From NCBI GenBank assembly GCA_964520885.1, contig CAZFQD010000006.1, positions 1 to 35,807 on the forward strand: 35,807 nt of DNA, read 5' to 3'. A program made the translations under genes and the position numbers. The stretch comes from CAZFQD01 sp964520885. Lineage in GTDB: Bacteria > Bacillota > Clostridia > Oscillospirales > SIG519. The notes beneath the pieces are model-generated. The model did no database searches. It had not been told where the DNA came from and saw only the letters and a program-made list of their open reading frames with translations. Below are positions 1 through 9,111 of the stretch, in pieces (position 1 is the stretch's first letter; each line of letters begins with the position of its first letter).

Positions 1-59
1 CTTTTCTCTTATTCTAAATTACCGCTTTCTATCACATTTCGCAATTACCTATAATTATA

Positions 60-686
60 TTAATAAATTGCTTTTTTTAAAACATAAATATATTCATCTA
101 TATCCATAACAATCTTTTCAAAATCAATACTTTGTATACCATCGCAAATTATTATTTGTTCGTCTGTATATTTCTCAATTGTCCAACGAACAATATTAAT
201 GCTTTTGTCGATGCTATTTTGGTCTTTAAATTTAGTGAAATCAATATTATGTGTATAGATTTTGCTTAAAACACCTTGTATATCTACTCCGTATTTTTTG
301 TATAATTCTATAGCGTCATTAATACTACCGCCATGCTCATTGGTAAATATTTTTAACATAAAATCAAACATATTAGGATAAACCTTAGAAAGTTCTAACT
401 TGCAAAAAACTAACTGCTTAATTCTTTCAAAAATACAAGTTTCATTCCAATCTATTTTACTTGTAATCTCATTGTATAGTTTGTTAACCACAAACCCTAT
501 AACACATTCATAAAGCTCCTTTTTATTACCAAAATAATGGAAAAGCAAGCCTTTTGATATCCCAGCGTTTTTGACAATATTATTTGTAGATGCTTTTTCA
601 AAGGGGTACACAGAAAATTCATCAATAGCACTATTGATTATTCTATCTCTTTTTTTTTCATCCATATTCCTTAATATATCTTGCAT
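60..686 (-). CDS. TetR/AcrR-family transcriptional regulator
   Basis: A 208-aa one-domain repressor. The N-terminal 50 or so residues form a TetR helix-turn-helix (IINSAIDEF, then ASTNNIVKNAGISKGLLFHYFGNKKELY), followed by a variable all-helical ligand-binding domain. I chose the ATG at 686 because an AGGTG ribosome site lies 7 nt upstream; the reading frame also opens at a TTG 15 nt earlier, which lacks a spaced SD. Its own promoter is overlapped by two copies of a 17-bp TTGACCA-type palindrome (720-769), so autorepression is likely. Ligand and other targets are unknown. The divergent neighbour is manA, whose start is about 200 nt away; the nearest plausible efflux target is the MMPL exporter at 3959, but no matching operator is visible there. 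Confidence 0.9.
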   Translation of the reverse strand: MQDILRNMDEKKRDRIINSAIDEFSVYPFEKASTNNIVKNAGISKGLLFHYFGNKKELYECVIGFVVNKLYNEITSKIDWNETCIFERIKQLVFCKLELSKVYPNMFDFMLKIFTNEHGGSINDAIELYKKYGVDIQGVLSKIYTHNIDFTKFKDQNSIDKSINIVRWTIEKYTDEQIIICDGIQSIDFEKIVMDIDEYIYVLKKAIY

Positions 687-719
687 AAATACACCTATCA
701 ATAACTCTCTATATTTATT

Positions 720-769
720 TTAACCAGTTTGGTCAATACTATAATATAATTTTTGACCAGATAAGTCAA
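720..769. promoter_or_regulatory. Tandem 17-bp TetR operators
   Basis: Two similar imperfect palindromes, TTAACCAGTTTGGTCAA at 720-736 and TTGACCAGATAAGTCAA at 753-769, lie 33 bp apart start to start, about three helical turns. They share TTRACCAG and GTCAA half-sites with a 3-bp centre. One covers the -35 box and spacer of the tetR promoter, the other lies just downstream of the -10. The placement fits binding of two TetR dimers on one DNA face. That TetR at 60-686 binds them is inferred from position. Confidence 0.7.
741..769 (-). promoter_or_regulatory. Promoter of the tetR gene
   Basis: On the minus strand a -35 box TTGACT (764-769), a 17-nt spacer and a -10 box TATTAT (741-746) read toward the TetR gene. 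The -35 box lies inside the upstream operator palindrome. Confidence 0.65.
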
Positions 770-816
770 TAGCTGTTAAATAAATTTTTTCTATGCAATT
801 TATTCTTGCAAAATAC

Positions 817-845
817 TTGATAATTGCAGTCAATTAATATATAAT
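817..845 (+). promoter_or_regulatory. Promoter of manA
   Basis: TTGATA (817-822), 17-nt spacer, TATAAT (840-845), ending 45 nt before the manA start. It is a sigma-A-type match directed at manA and the ROK kinase. Confidence 0.65.
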
Positions 846-890
846 TTTTACATTAATAGTTCTGATTAATAAAGGAAGGAAAGATTTTTT

Positions 891-1841
891 ATGTATCCGT
901 TTTTATTAAAGCCATTGTATAGAGATTACATATGGGGTGGAAATAGATTAATAAATGAGTATAATAAGGTTTCTAATTTAGAAAATATTGCCGAAAGTTG
1001 GGAGCTTACAGATCATAAAAGTGGAAGCAATATTATTGAAAACGGTGAGTTTAAAGGCAAAAGTTTAATTGAAATAATAAATATTTATGGCGATAAAATT
1101 ACAGGGACAAATTGCAATAAATTTTCCTACTTTCCCATATTAGTTAAGCTAATAGATGCAAGGGACGATTTATCAATTCAAGTTCACCCAGATAATGAAT
1201 ATGCTTTAAGGGCTGAGGGGGAATTTGGAAAAACTGAAATGTGGTATATTGTTGATTGTCAAGAAAATGCTCAATTGATTTTCGGTTTTAAAAATGAAGT
1301 TTCAAAGCAGGAATTTAAAGAAAGAATAAAAAATAATACGCTTTTAGAGGTTGCAAATAGTGTAAAAGTAAAAAAAGGCGATGTTTTTTTCATTACTGCC
1401 GGAACACTTCACGCAATCGGGAAGGGAATAATAATTGCTGAAATTCAACAAAATTCTGATTTAACATACAGAGTTTATGATTATAACAGAGTGGGGGTTG
1501 ATGGGAAATCAAGAGAATTGCACATAAATAAGGCTTTGGATGTAACCTGTTTAACTCCAAATAAAATAGCCAATTTTCAATTAGAAACAAAAAAATATGA
1601 AGGCTATTCAATAAAAAATCTTTCAACCTGTGAGTATTTTACTGTTGATGTTTTGGATATTGAAAAAGAAGCAATTCTTATAGCAGATGAAACTACATTT
1701 CATCATATTTTAGCTTTAGAAGGCAATTTTCAAATTAATGATTTAGTTATTAATAAAGGAAAAAGCGTTTTTATTCCTGCAAATTTAGGAAAATATAGTG
1801 TAGTTGGCAAAGGAAAGATTATTTTGACGAGAGTTAATTAA
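891..1841 (+). CDS. manA: Mannose-6-phosphate isomerase, class I
   Basis: Interconverts mannose 6-phosphate and fructose 6-phosphate in the cytoplasm, using zinc. The 316-aa length matches the short Firmicutes form of the type I family. It opens with the typical FLLKPLYRDYIWGGNRL. Metal-site motifs are visible: QVHPDNEYA, GKTEMWYIVD and AGTLHAIGKGIIIAEIQQNS, followed by DLTYRVYDYNR. A strong SD (AAAGGAAGGAAAG) precedes the ATG. The next gene, a ROK kinase, starts 43 nt downstream on the same strand, so the pair could phosphorylate a hexose and feed it into glycolysis. Confidence 0.95.
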   Translation: MYPFLLKPLYRDYIWGGNRLINEYNKVSNLENIAESWELTDHKSGSNIIENGEFKGKSLIEIINIYGDKITGTNCNKFSYFPILVKLIDARDDLSIQVHPDNEYALRAEGEFGKTEMWYIVDCQENAQLIFGFKNEVSKQEFKERIKNNTLLEVANSVKVKKGDVFFITAGTLHAIGKGIIIAEIQQNSDLTYRVYDYNRVGVDGKSRELHINKALDVTCLTPNKIANFQLETKKYEGYSIKNLSTCEYFTVDVLDIEKEAILIADETTFHHILALEGNFQINDLVINKGKSVFIPANLGKYSVVGKGKIILTRVN

Positions 1842-1884
1842 AGTGAAATTAACGAGATAATGGAAGGAATTGATATATATATAT

Positions 1885-2844
1885 ATGAATTATTACTTAG
1901 GAATTGATTTAGGTGGCACTAATATTGCCACAGGGCTTGTGAATGAAAACTTTAATATAATTGCAAAAGATAGTGTTAAAACAAATATTCCAAGACCGGC
2001 TAATGAAATTATGGATGATATGGCTACAGTTGCACTTAGTGTTGTAAAAAATGCAGGACTAACAATGGATGATATAGAATGTGTTGGAGTTGGAGCTCCC
2101 GGAACTGTAAACAGTAAAACGGGAATGATTGATTTTTCAAATAATTTATTCTTATACGATGTTCCTTTAAGAGAATATTTAGAGAAAAAACTAAATATGA
2201 AAGTATATATTGAAAACGATGCTAATGCCGCCGCATATGGTGAATATATAGCGGGTTCAGCAAAGGGAGCTAAAACTGCTGTTTTAATTACTATAGGAAC
2301 AGGTATTGGTTCTGGAATCGTTATAGACAATAAAATATACACTGGTTTTAATTTTGCCGGTGCAGAATTAGGGCATAGTGTAATTGTTCAAAACGGAAAT
2401 GAATGCACTTGTGGAAGAAAGGGTTGCTTTGAAACCTATGGAAGTGCAACAGCACTTATTAATATGACAAAAGAGGCAATGTTAAAAGACAAAAATACAA
2501 TAATGTGGCAACTTTGCGAAAACGATATTGAAAATGTTTCTGGAAAAACTTCTTTTAAAGCAATGAGACAAAACGACCAAGCAGGCAAAAATGTAGTAAA
2601 TACATATATTAAATACTTAGCTTGTGGATTAACCAATGTAATAAATGTTTTTCAGCCTAATATTCTTTGTATTGGCGGTGGTATATGTAAAGAAGGCGAC
2701 GCATTGCTTTTGCCAATTAAAGAAATTATAAAAAAAGAAGTTTTTTCACGACATTCTAAACAACAAACAGAAATTGTAATTGCCTCTTTGGGCAACGATG
2801 CTGGAATTATTGGTGCGGCAATGCTAAATAAAATAAAAAGATAG
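1885..2844 (+). CDS. ROK-family sugar kinase (glucokinase-like)
   Basis: A 319-aa ATP-dependent sugar kinase. The N-terminus carries the ATP phosphate-binding loop YYLGIDLGGTNIATGL. Further motifs are GVGAPGTVN, the END(A)NAAA catalytic segment, the TIGTGIGSG loop, and the ROK zinc-binding signature CTCGRKGCFETYGS. I start it at the ATG at 1885: the frame opens with a TTG at 1870, but that codon abuts the GGAAGGAA ribosome site. The exact sugar is not readable; glucose is the common substrate of this subgroup, while the position after manA would also fit mannose or fructose. It is convergent with the rluA-like gene, with no clear terminator in the 45-nt gap. Confidence 0.9.
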   Translation: MNYYLGIDLGGTNIATGLVNENFNIIAKDSVKTNIPRPANEIMDDMATVALSVVKNAGLTMDDIECVGVGAPGTVNSKTGMIDFSNNLFLYDVPLREYLEKKLNMKVYIENDANAAAYGEYIAGSAKGAKTAVLITIGTGIGSGIVIDNKIYTGFNFAGAELGHSVIVQNGNECTCGRKGCFETYGSATALINMTKEAMLKDKNTIMWQLCENDIENVSGKTSFKAMRQNDQAGKNVVNTYIKYLACGLTNVINVFQPNILCIGGGICKEGDALLLPIKEIIKKEVFSRHSKQQTEIVIASLGNDAGIIGAAMLNKIKR

Positions 2845-2889
2845 TATTGTAAACAGATGTTCCAATAGAAAATATTATTCTTATTTTGT

Positions 2890-3837
2890 TTAAAAATTCT
2901 CTACAAAATCAACATTATTAATTTCAAAGCATTTCCCCTTTAAATATTCTAAATGCTCAGCATTACATATAAAATCAAAAATAATTTTATAGGAATAAAG
3001 TGCTTGATATTTCCTTTTAATACTTATATTTTTATCATTTGTTGCGTATTTTGTGTCGCCAACTAAGGGGTGACCAATATCAGCAAATTGTGCTCTAATT
3101 TGATGTGTTCTGCCAGTTAATAGTTCGGCTTCTATTAAACTAATATTACCTTTTTCTTTTAAAACTTTGTATAAAGTCTCAGCAGTTTTTGAATTTTGAG
3201 TTTTGTTTTTTACGACGAATACCTTGTTTTGATTGTCGGTTTTCTCTAATAAATTTATAAGTTTTCCACTTTTATTTTTTATTATTCCAAATACTAATAG
3301 CAAATAAAATTTTCTAATTTCTTTATTCTTTATTTTTTCGTTAATAATTCTAAGAGTCATAGCATTTTTTGCGGCTATTACAATTCCACCGGTATTTCGG
3401 TCAATTCTATTACAAAGGGCAGGGGAGAAGGAGTGTTCAATATTAGGGTTATATTCTTTTTTCGAGTATAAATAAGCCTTAATATGATTAATTAATGTGT
3501 TAATATCTTCATTTTTATCACTGTGAACTAAAACTCCTTGCTTTTTATCCACTAAAATAATGTTTTGGTCCTCATAAATAATGTTTAATGAGGGTTTTAT
3601 TTTTGTAAAGATAAATTCGTTCTTATCTTTTTCAAAAAATTCGTCATTTATATATAGTGTTATTACATCATCTTCTTTAAGCATATAAGAAAGAGCAACT
3701 TTCTTTCCGTTAACTTTAATTTTTTTTAATCTTATAGATTTGTATATTAAAGATAGAGGAATATTTTTTAGAGATTTAGATAAAAATTTATCTAATCGCT
3801 GACCAGAATCATTTTTATTAAGTATAAATTGTTTCAT
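2890..3837 (-). CDS. RluA-family pseudouridine synthase
   Basis: Converts specific uridines to pseudouridine in rRNA or tRNA. The 315-aa protein has an N-terminal S4 RNA-binding domain (about 12-75, with SGQRLDKFLSK and KKIKVNGKK), then the catalytic domain. The family motif HRLDRxTSG appears as NRIDRNTGG, keeping the catalytic Asp but replacing the first His by Asn. The GRTHQIRAQFADIGHPLVGD block is also present. AGAGGTG lies 5 nt before the ATG. The domain order suggests RluC/RluD-type specificity, but the target uridine cannot be read from sequence. It is divergent from the MMPL gene. Confidence 0.92.
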   Translation of the reverse strand: MKQFILNKNDSGQRLDKFLSKSLKNIPLSLIYKSIRLKKIKVNGKKVALSYMLKEDDVITLYINDEFFEKDKNEFIFTKIKPSLNIIYEDQNIILVDKKQGVLVHSDKNEDINTLINHIKAYLYSKKEYNPNIEHSFSPALCNRIDRNTGGIVIAAKNAMTLRIINEKIKNKEIRKFYLLLVFGIIKNKSGKLINLLEKTDNQNKVFVVKNKTQNSKTAETLYKVLKEKGNISLIEAELLTGRTHQIRAQFADIGHPLVGDTKYATNDKNISIKRKYQALYSYKIIFDFICNAEHLEYLKGKCFEINNVDFVENF

Positions 3838-3892
3838 TTTGACACCTCTTTAATTAATTATAGCAGAAAATCATAAAAAAGGAATGAATTTC

Positions 3893-3912
3893 TAATCAAA
3901 TATTAATCAAAT
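3893..3912 (+). repeat. Two direct TAATCAAAT repeats before the MMPL gene
   Basis: TAATCAAAT occurs at 3893-3901 and 3904-3912, spaced 11 bp or one helical turn. They lie just upstream of an AT-rich TATAAT-containing promoter region. They could be activator or repressor half-sites, but in such AT-rich DNA chance is possible. Confidence 0.3.
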
Positions 3913-3958
3913 TATAATTTTATATTGTTATAATTTTAAAAAAACGAAGGTGATTTAA

Positions 3959-6826
3959 ATGATGAAAAAAATAACTGCTTTAGTAATTCGTTTTAAATGG
4001 GCTGTCTTGGCAATTTGGGTAATAGCAACTATCCTTTTAACTTTTTTTGCCCCAAATTTATCTGAGATTTTAAAAACAGATAATAGTAGTTTTTTGCCTG
4101 AAAACTCAAAAACTACTAATGCAAGTAAACTAATTAATACAATTTTTCCCGATGAAGCAAATAGAACCTCATTTGTTTTGGTTATTAGTCGTGAGCCAAA
4201 ATTAACTGAGCAAGACGAGCAATACATAAAAAATTTAGATAAGTATTTTAATGAGAATAAAGATGAACTTAAAATAATTGAGGTTGTTTCACCTTATACA
4301 AATGAAGCATTAAAAGAACAGTTAATTAGCAAAGATAAAGTCGTTGCTATCTTAAATTTAAGGGTAAATTCTTCTCCATATACTGAAATTGGAAAAAAAT
4401 CATTAAACGATGTTAAAGATACTATTAATAAAGCTTCTCTTAGTATAAAGGGCGAAAGCTTTACAGTGCCAAAAGATTTATTGGTTCAAGTTACTGGTGA
4501 TGCTGCTATTGATGCAGAACAGCTTCAAACAACAAATGATAGTATGGATATAGTAACAAAAATAACTATTGTGTTATTATTATTAATACTAATAATAATA
4601 TATCGTTCCCCTGTAGCACCAATGTTGCCTTTGTTTACAATTGCGCTTAGTTTTTTAATTTCAAGAGGAATTATTGGAGTGTTAACTTTATGGGGATTTA
4701 ATATTTCAACCTTTACAGAAACTTTCTTAATTGCTGTGCTATTTGGTGTAGGAACTGATTATTGTATGCTGATTATTTCAAGATTTAAAGAAGAATTTTC
4801 AAGCGGAAAAACCAAAAACGAGGCTTTGTTAGCTTCAATGCCAATCACAAGTGAAGCGATTATTTCTAGTGGAGGAACAGAAATAATTGGTTTTTTATTT
4901 ATGATTTTTGCAAAATTTGGTTTATTTAACACAACAGGACCTAGCGTAGCAATTGGAGTAGCAATAACTATTCTTGCAGTAATAACATTAATTCCTGCCT
5001 TGATTTCAATATTAGGTAATGTCATTTTTTGGCCAATTAAAAACAATATTAATCATAAAAAAAATTTGCATAATGGAATTTGGTCAAAACTCGCAACTAT
5101 TGTTACAAAAAAACCGATAAGATTTATTGTAATACCATTAATTGCATTTGTGCCATTTATTATTGCTTCAACAAATCTTAAAATTTCTTACGATGTAATG
5201 AAGGACTTGCCCTCAAGTAATTCTTCAATTAAAGGTTTTGAAATAATGAGTGAACACTTTTCAAAAGGCGATTTAATGCCTGTTAAGGTAACTATTAAAA
5301 CAAATAAAGATTTGTATGATACAAACAATTTGAAAATATTGGACAGTATAGCAGATGATTTGTTAAAGGTTGAAAATGTTTCAACAGTTAGAACAGCATC
5401 AAGACCTTTGGGAAAAAAGTTAACTGAGGCTTCGCTTAGCACTCAAATATTATTGCTTTCGGAAGGTATAGATAAAATTGAAGATGGCTTTGCTCCACTA
5501 AATGATGGAATAACCAAGATTAAGGAAAATGTTATTAAAATTGAGCAAGGCATTAAAACTGGTGGCAATGCTTTAAATGGTAAAATGTATTTTGGGCTTA
5601 ATGATTTAAAGAGTGCGACTGAACAAACGAAAAATGCTTATGATGATATTTTAAGTTCTATAAACAATTCAATTATTTCACTTGAAAAGTTAAAAAATGA
5701 GCAGCCCTCACTACAAGCAAATGCAGATTTTGGGACAGCATATTTAACATTACAGGGAATTTCTCAAAACTTTAGCACTTTGCAACAGGGTTTAATTAAA
5801 ATTCAAGACGGTATTTCACAAGCATCTAATGGCATTAAACAAGCAGGAGATGATTTCTTGATAGCGGCTAATGGACTTGATATTATTTCAAAAAGTTTAG
5901 AGCCTATAAATAGCGGAATTATAGAAATGAGCGAGGGGTTAAAAAAAATTATTGACCAAACGAGCAAGTATTCAAACAACAATGGGGTAGGAGACATATT
6001 TTATTTACCAAACGATGTATTCGCATTGTATCCTGAGTTTAAAAAGGCTGTTTCAAATTATATTTCTCCAAATGGAGATGGGGCAACTTTTGATATTGTT
6101 TTGTCTGTAACTCCATATTCAACAAAAGCACTTGATACTATTTCAAAGATTGAAAATACAGTTAAATTCTCGTTAAAAGGAACAGACCTTGAAAACTCAG
6201 AATTTGTTGTTTCTGGTGCTACTTCTGCTTTTGCTGAAATTAGAGACTTTATTGCAAGAGATATGAAAGTTGTAATTATATTTGTTTTACTTGGCATATT
6301 TATCATTTTGTCATTGTTGTTAAGAAGCTTAATAGCACCAATTTATTTAATTTTAACTATAGTTTTGAGTTATATGTTTACATTAGGTATATCAAATATT
6401 TTATTTGTAAATATTTTAGGACAAGATGGACTTCATTGGTCGGTTCCATTTTTCTCTTTTTGCGTTATAGTTGCTTTGGGTGTTGACTATAATATATTTT
6501 TGATGTCAAGGGTAAAAGAGGAGTATATAGAAGGACAAATGAAGAAAAGTGTTACAAGAGCACTTTCTACAACAGGAGCCATAATTACATCTTGCGGAAT
6601 AATTATGGCAGGTACATTTGGAGCAATGTTAGGTTCGCCACTTCGTCCAATGTATCAAATTGGTTTTGCTGCTTGCTTTGGTTTGATTATTGATACATTT
6701 ATTATTCGAAGTCTTGTAGTGCCAGCCATAGCAGTTAAATTTGGAGAAATGAATTGGTGGCCTGGCAGAAAAATAAAAGTATCTTCTTTTAGCAGAAAAA
6801 AACAAAAAGAAAATACTCTAAAATAA
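3959..6826 (+). CDS. MMPL-family RND transporter
   Basis: A 955-aa polytopic membrane exporter of the MMPL branch of the RND superfamily, expected to move lipids, drugs or other hydrophobic substrates by proton coupling. One TM helix (about 13-33) precedes an outer domain (35-190). It is followed by a five-helix block holding the proton-relay motif GVGTDYCMLIISRFKEE (about 264-280). A second outer domain of about 370 residues leads to a second helix block with ALGVDYNIFLMSRVKEE. Between about 500 and 680 the outer domain has repeated GIxKIxxG/GIxQAxxGI heptads like those of YhgE/Pip proteins. Tandem ATGs at 3959 and 3962 follow a GAAGGTGA SD; either may be used. It ends 20 nt from the convergent histidine kinase gene. 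Confidence 0.93.
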   Translation: MMKKITALVIRFKWAVLAIWVIATILLTFFAPNLSEILKTDNSSFLPENSKTTNASKLINTIFPDEANRTSFVLVISREPKLTEQDEQYIKNLDKYFNENKDELKIIEVVSPYTNEALKEQLISKDKVVAILNLRVNSSPYTEIGKKSLNDVKDTINKASLSIKGESFTVPKDLLVQVTGDAAIDAEQLQTTNDSMDIVTKITIVLLLLILIIIYRSPVAPMLPLFTIALSFLISRGIIGVLTLWGFNISTFTETFLIAVLFGVGTDYCMLIISRFKEEFSSGKTKNEALLASMPITSEAIISSGGTEIIGFLFMIFAKFGLFNTTGPSVAIGVAITILAVITLIPALISILGNVIFWPIKNNINHKKNLHNGIWSKLATIVTKKPIRFIVIPLIAFVPFIIASTNLKISYDVMKDLPSSNSSIKGFEIMSEHFSKGDLMPVKVTIKTNKDLYDTNNLKILDSIADDLLKVENVSTVRTASRPLGKKLTEASLSTQILLLSEGIDKIEDGFAPLNDGITKIKENVIKIEQGIKTGGNALNGKMYFGLNDLKSATEQTKNAYDDILSSINNSIISLEKLKNEQPSLQANADFGTAYLTLQGISQNFSTLQQGLIKIQDGISQASNGIKQAGDDFLIAANGLDIISKSLEPINSGIIEMSEGLKKIIDQTSKYSNNNGVGDIFYLPNDVFALYPEFKKAVSNYISPNGDGATFDIVLSVTPYSTKALDTISKIENTVKFSLKGTDLENSEFVVSGATSAFAEIRDFIARDMKVVIIFVLLGIFIILSLLLRSLIAPIYLILTIVLSYMFTLGISNILFVNILGQDGLHWSVPFFSFCVIVALGVDYNIFLMSRVKEEYIEGQMKKSVTRALSTTGAIITSCGIIMAGTFGAMLGSPLRPMYQIGFAACFGLIIDTFIIRSLVVPAIAVKFGEMNWWPGRKIKVSSFSRKKQKENTLK

Positions 6827-6846
6827 TTATTTATTTAATATAATAT

Positions 6847-8223
6847 TTATTCTTTTGGCAAAAAAATCTCAATTTTTGTGCCTTTTCCAATAATGCTATT
6901 TGCAGTTATTTTCCCTTTGTGAACTTCAACAATTTGTTTTGCAATTGCAAGTCCTAAACCAAAACCGCCAGTGCCCTTTGCACGAGATTTATCAATTCTA
7001 TAAAATCTATCAAATATTCTTTCTAAATGCTCACTTTGTATTCCAACACCACTATCAATTACCATTAAAGTAACTCCAACTTGGTTTTCTTTTATTGCAA
7101 TTTCAATAGTCCCATTAGAAGGGGTATATTTTACTGCGTTTTCAAGCAGAATAACAAATAGTTGTCTTATAAAAGCAATATCAGCATAAATGACACTTGT
7201 TTTGGATACATTAAGTATTACTTTATGAGAAGACAATAAAAAATTGTGTTGAGAAATTATATCTTTTAAAAAATCATACAAATTAAAATGAATTGGATTT
7301 AAAGTTAATCCTTTTGCTTGGGCTCTTGTTAAAAATAATAGTTTATCAACAAGTTCACGCATTGCTTTTGCTTGGAAATTTATCGCACTAATTGATTCTT
7401 CTAAAACTTCCGGTTCTTGCTTTCCCCATCGCGAAAGCAAATCAGAATAGCCTTGAATTGCGGCTAATGGAGTTCTTAGTTCGTGAGAAACATCAGAAAC
7501 AAAAACACTTTGATTTTCATAGGCAGCTTGAATTTTATCCAACGATGAATTAATAGAATTTGCTAATTCCTTTAATTCACTTTTTGTGTTTTTTGTTTCA
7601 ATTCGTTTACTTAAATCATTAACTGTAATGCTTTTAATAGTAGTGGACATTGTATTAATAGGCTTTAAATATCGTTCTGCAACCTTGAATCCAACAAAAG
7701 CACTTACTGCCAAGGCAATAATAAAGGCATAAAGTAAAATATTTGATAAAATATTAAATGATATGTTTTCTCGTCCCATATCTCTTGAAATTTGAACAAA
7801 GTAATCATTGTTATTTATTGATACTTTTATCTTTTTGCTTCTATAATGATGATTATAATCATCATAACTAATAATTTTATTTTCTTTTTCTATATAAGGA
7901 GGCTTTCCAATTACTCCAGATGACTTTTCATTAATAATTTCATCGCCATTTTTATTATAAATACTAATACCCATAGATACTTGTTCAATTAGCGATTTTA
8001 CAACATCTTTTGTTAAAAGTTTATCTTTGTTTTCTATTACTTGCTTTTCAATTCGTAAAATTTCCTCATCTGCAGAGCCCAAAATAAAAAATCTGAACGA
8101 TAAAAAAACACTTCCGCAAATTAAAAATAGAAATGCCGCAAAAGTAATCATATAGGCAATATTAATACCCGACGCCAATGAGCCGGGTGCACGAATTCTT
8201 AATTTTGCTTTTTTATCTTTCAT
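6847..8223 (-). CDS. Sensor histidine kinase (HAMP, HisKA, HATPase_c)
   Basis: A 458-aa membrane kinase that should phosphorylate the response regulator encoded just upstream. A TM helix (about 20-45) and a second (about 158-182) bracket an extracytoplasmic sensor domain of roughly 115 residues. A HAMP linker follows (RYLKPINTMSTTI). The H-box is VSDVSHELRTPLAAIQGYSDLL, the N-box LLENAVKYTPSNG, and the G-boxes DSGVGIQ, FDRFYRIDKSRAKG and GGFGLGLAIAKQI. The ATG at 8223 is preferred, with GAAAGG about 13 nt upstream; the frame opens at a TTG 33 nt further up. The gap to the regulator gene is 177 nt. Signal unknown. Confidence 0.95.
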   Translation of the reverse strand: MKDKKAKLRIRAPGSLASGINIAYMITFAAFLFLICGSVFLSFRFFILGSADEEILRIEKQVIENKDKLLTKDVVKSLIEQVSMGISIYNKNGDEIINEKSSGVIGKPPYIEKENKIISYDDYNHHYRSKKIKVSINNNDYFVQISRDMGRENISFNILSNILLYAFIIALAVSAFVGFKVAERYLKPINTMSTTIKSITVNDLSKRIETKNTKSELKELANSINSSLDKIQAAYENQSVFVSDVSHELRTPLAAIQGYSDLLSRWGKQEPEVLEESISAINFQAKAMRELVDKLLFLTRAQAKGLTLNPIHFNLYDFLKDIISQHNFLLSSHKVILNVSKTSVIYADIAFIRQLFVILLENAVKYTPSNGTIEIAIKENQVGVTLMVIDSGVGIQSEHLERIFDRFYRIDKSRAKGTGGFGLGLAIAKQIVEVHKGKITANSIIGKGTKIEIFLPKE

Positions 8224-8400
8224 ATGTATGACAATACCTTTCAAAGTATATGACAATTAAATACTAAATTTTACATTGCAGTTTTTCTACAACCCTTTAC
8301 TTATCCCTGTCAACCTGCTTATTTGCCTTATTGACAACCCCTTTTCTTTTAACTTTTTTATTCTTTTATCCCTTCTTTTTATGTCTAATTCCTGCCATTC

Positions 8401-9096
8401 CTAATTCGTTCCTTTTTCATCCTTAAAAACATATCCGACTCCGCGAATGGTTTGAATATAATTTACATTATAAACATCGTCAATTTTACTTCTTAAATAC
8501 CTAATATAAACATCAACAATATTTGTATCCCCATAATAGTCAAAGCCCCATACCTTTTCCAAAAGCACTTCTCTTGTCAAAACTATTCCTATATTTTTAA
8601 CCAAAAACAGTAGCAGGTCATATTCTCTCTTGGTTAACTCAATAATATTATTATCAATTGTAACCTTGTGGGCTTTATCGTCAATACTTAATCTATCAAA
8701 CATAATAACATCTTGTAAAGTATTTGAAGCAATATTTGTTCTTCTCAAAGCTGTTCGGACTCTTGCCAATAATTCTTCTATTGCAAATGGTTTGGTTATA
8801 TAATCGTCCGCTCCAATGTCAAGCCCTGTTACTTTATCCATAGTGTCATCTCTTGCTGTAACCATTATTATCGGAATATTTGAAACCTTTCGCACCCTGC
8901 GACAAATTTCAATACCACTAATAGAAGGCAACATTAAATCAAGTATAATTAAATCATACTTATTTGAAAGTGCTAACTCTAAACCATCATTGCCATCGGT
9001 AGCAATTTTGGTTTTATACCCCTCCCGCGAAAGCTCTAACTCCATTAGTCGAGCAATGCTAATTTCATCTTCAATAATGAGTATATTACTGCTCAT
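8401..9096 (-). CDS. OmpR/PhoB-family response regulator
   Basis: A 231-aa DNA-binding regulator, partner of the downstream histidine kinase. The receiver domain (about 1-118) has the acidic pair in ILIIEDE, the phospho-acceptor Asp in LIILDLMLPSISG, the conserved Thr in IIMVTARDD and Lys in DYITKPFAIEELLARV. The C-terminal winged helix (about 135-227) shows LTKREYDLLLFL, VLLEKVWGFDYYGDTNIVDVYI and IQTIRGVGYVF. It starts 15 nt after the M16 peptidase gene on the same strand, with only a weak SD (GTGGTAG), so coupling to the pnp-M16 transcript is plausible. Confidence 0.95.
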   Translation of the reverse strand: MSSNILIIEDEISIARLMELELSREGYKTKIATDGNDGLELALSNKYDLIILDLMLPSISGIEICRRVRKVSNIPIIMVTARDDTMDKVTGLDIGADDYITKPFAIEELLARVRTALRRTNIASNTLQDVIMFDRLSIDDKAHKVTIDNNIIELTKREYDLLLFLVKNIGIVLTREVLLEKVWGFDYYGDTNIVDVYIRYLRSKIDDVYNVNYIQTIRGVGYVFKDEKGTN

Positions 9097-9111
9097 TCTA
9101 CCACTTCACTT

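Noticed and set aside
1870..1884. Upstream TTG start for the ROK kinase.
   Set aside because: It directly abuts the GGAAGGAA ribosome site; the ATG at 1885 is better spaced and matches family N-termini.
1893..2342. Antisense open frame of 149 codons over the ROK gene, and many similar ones over pgk, pnp, the MMPL gene and others.
   Set aside because: They are mirror frames of clear genes, with no SD and no recognisable protein motif.
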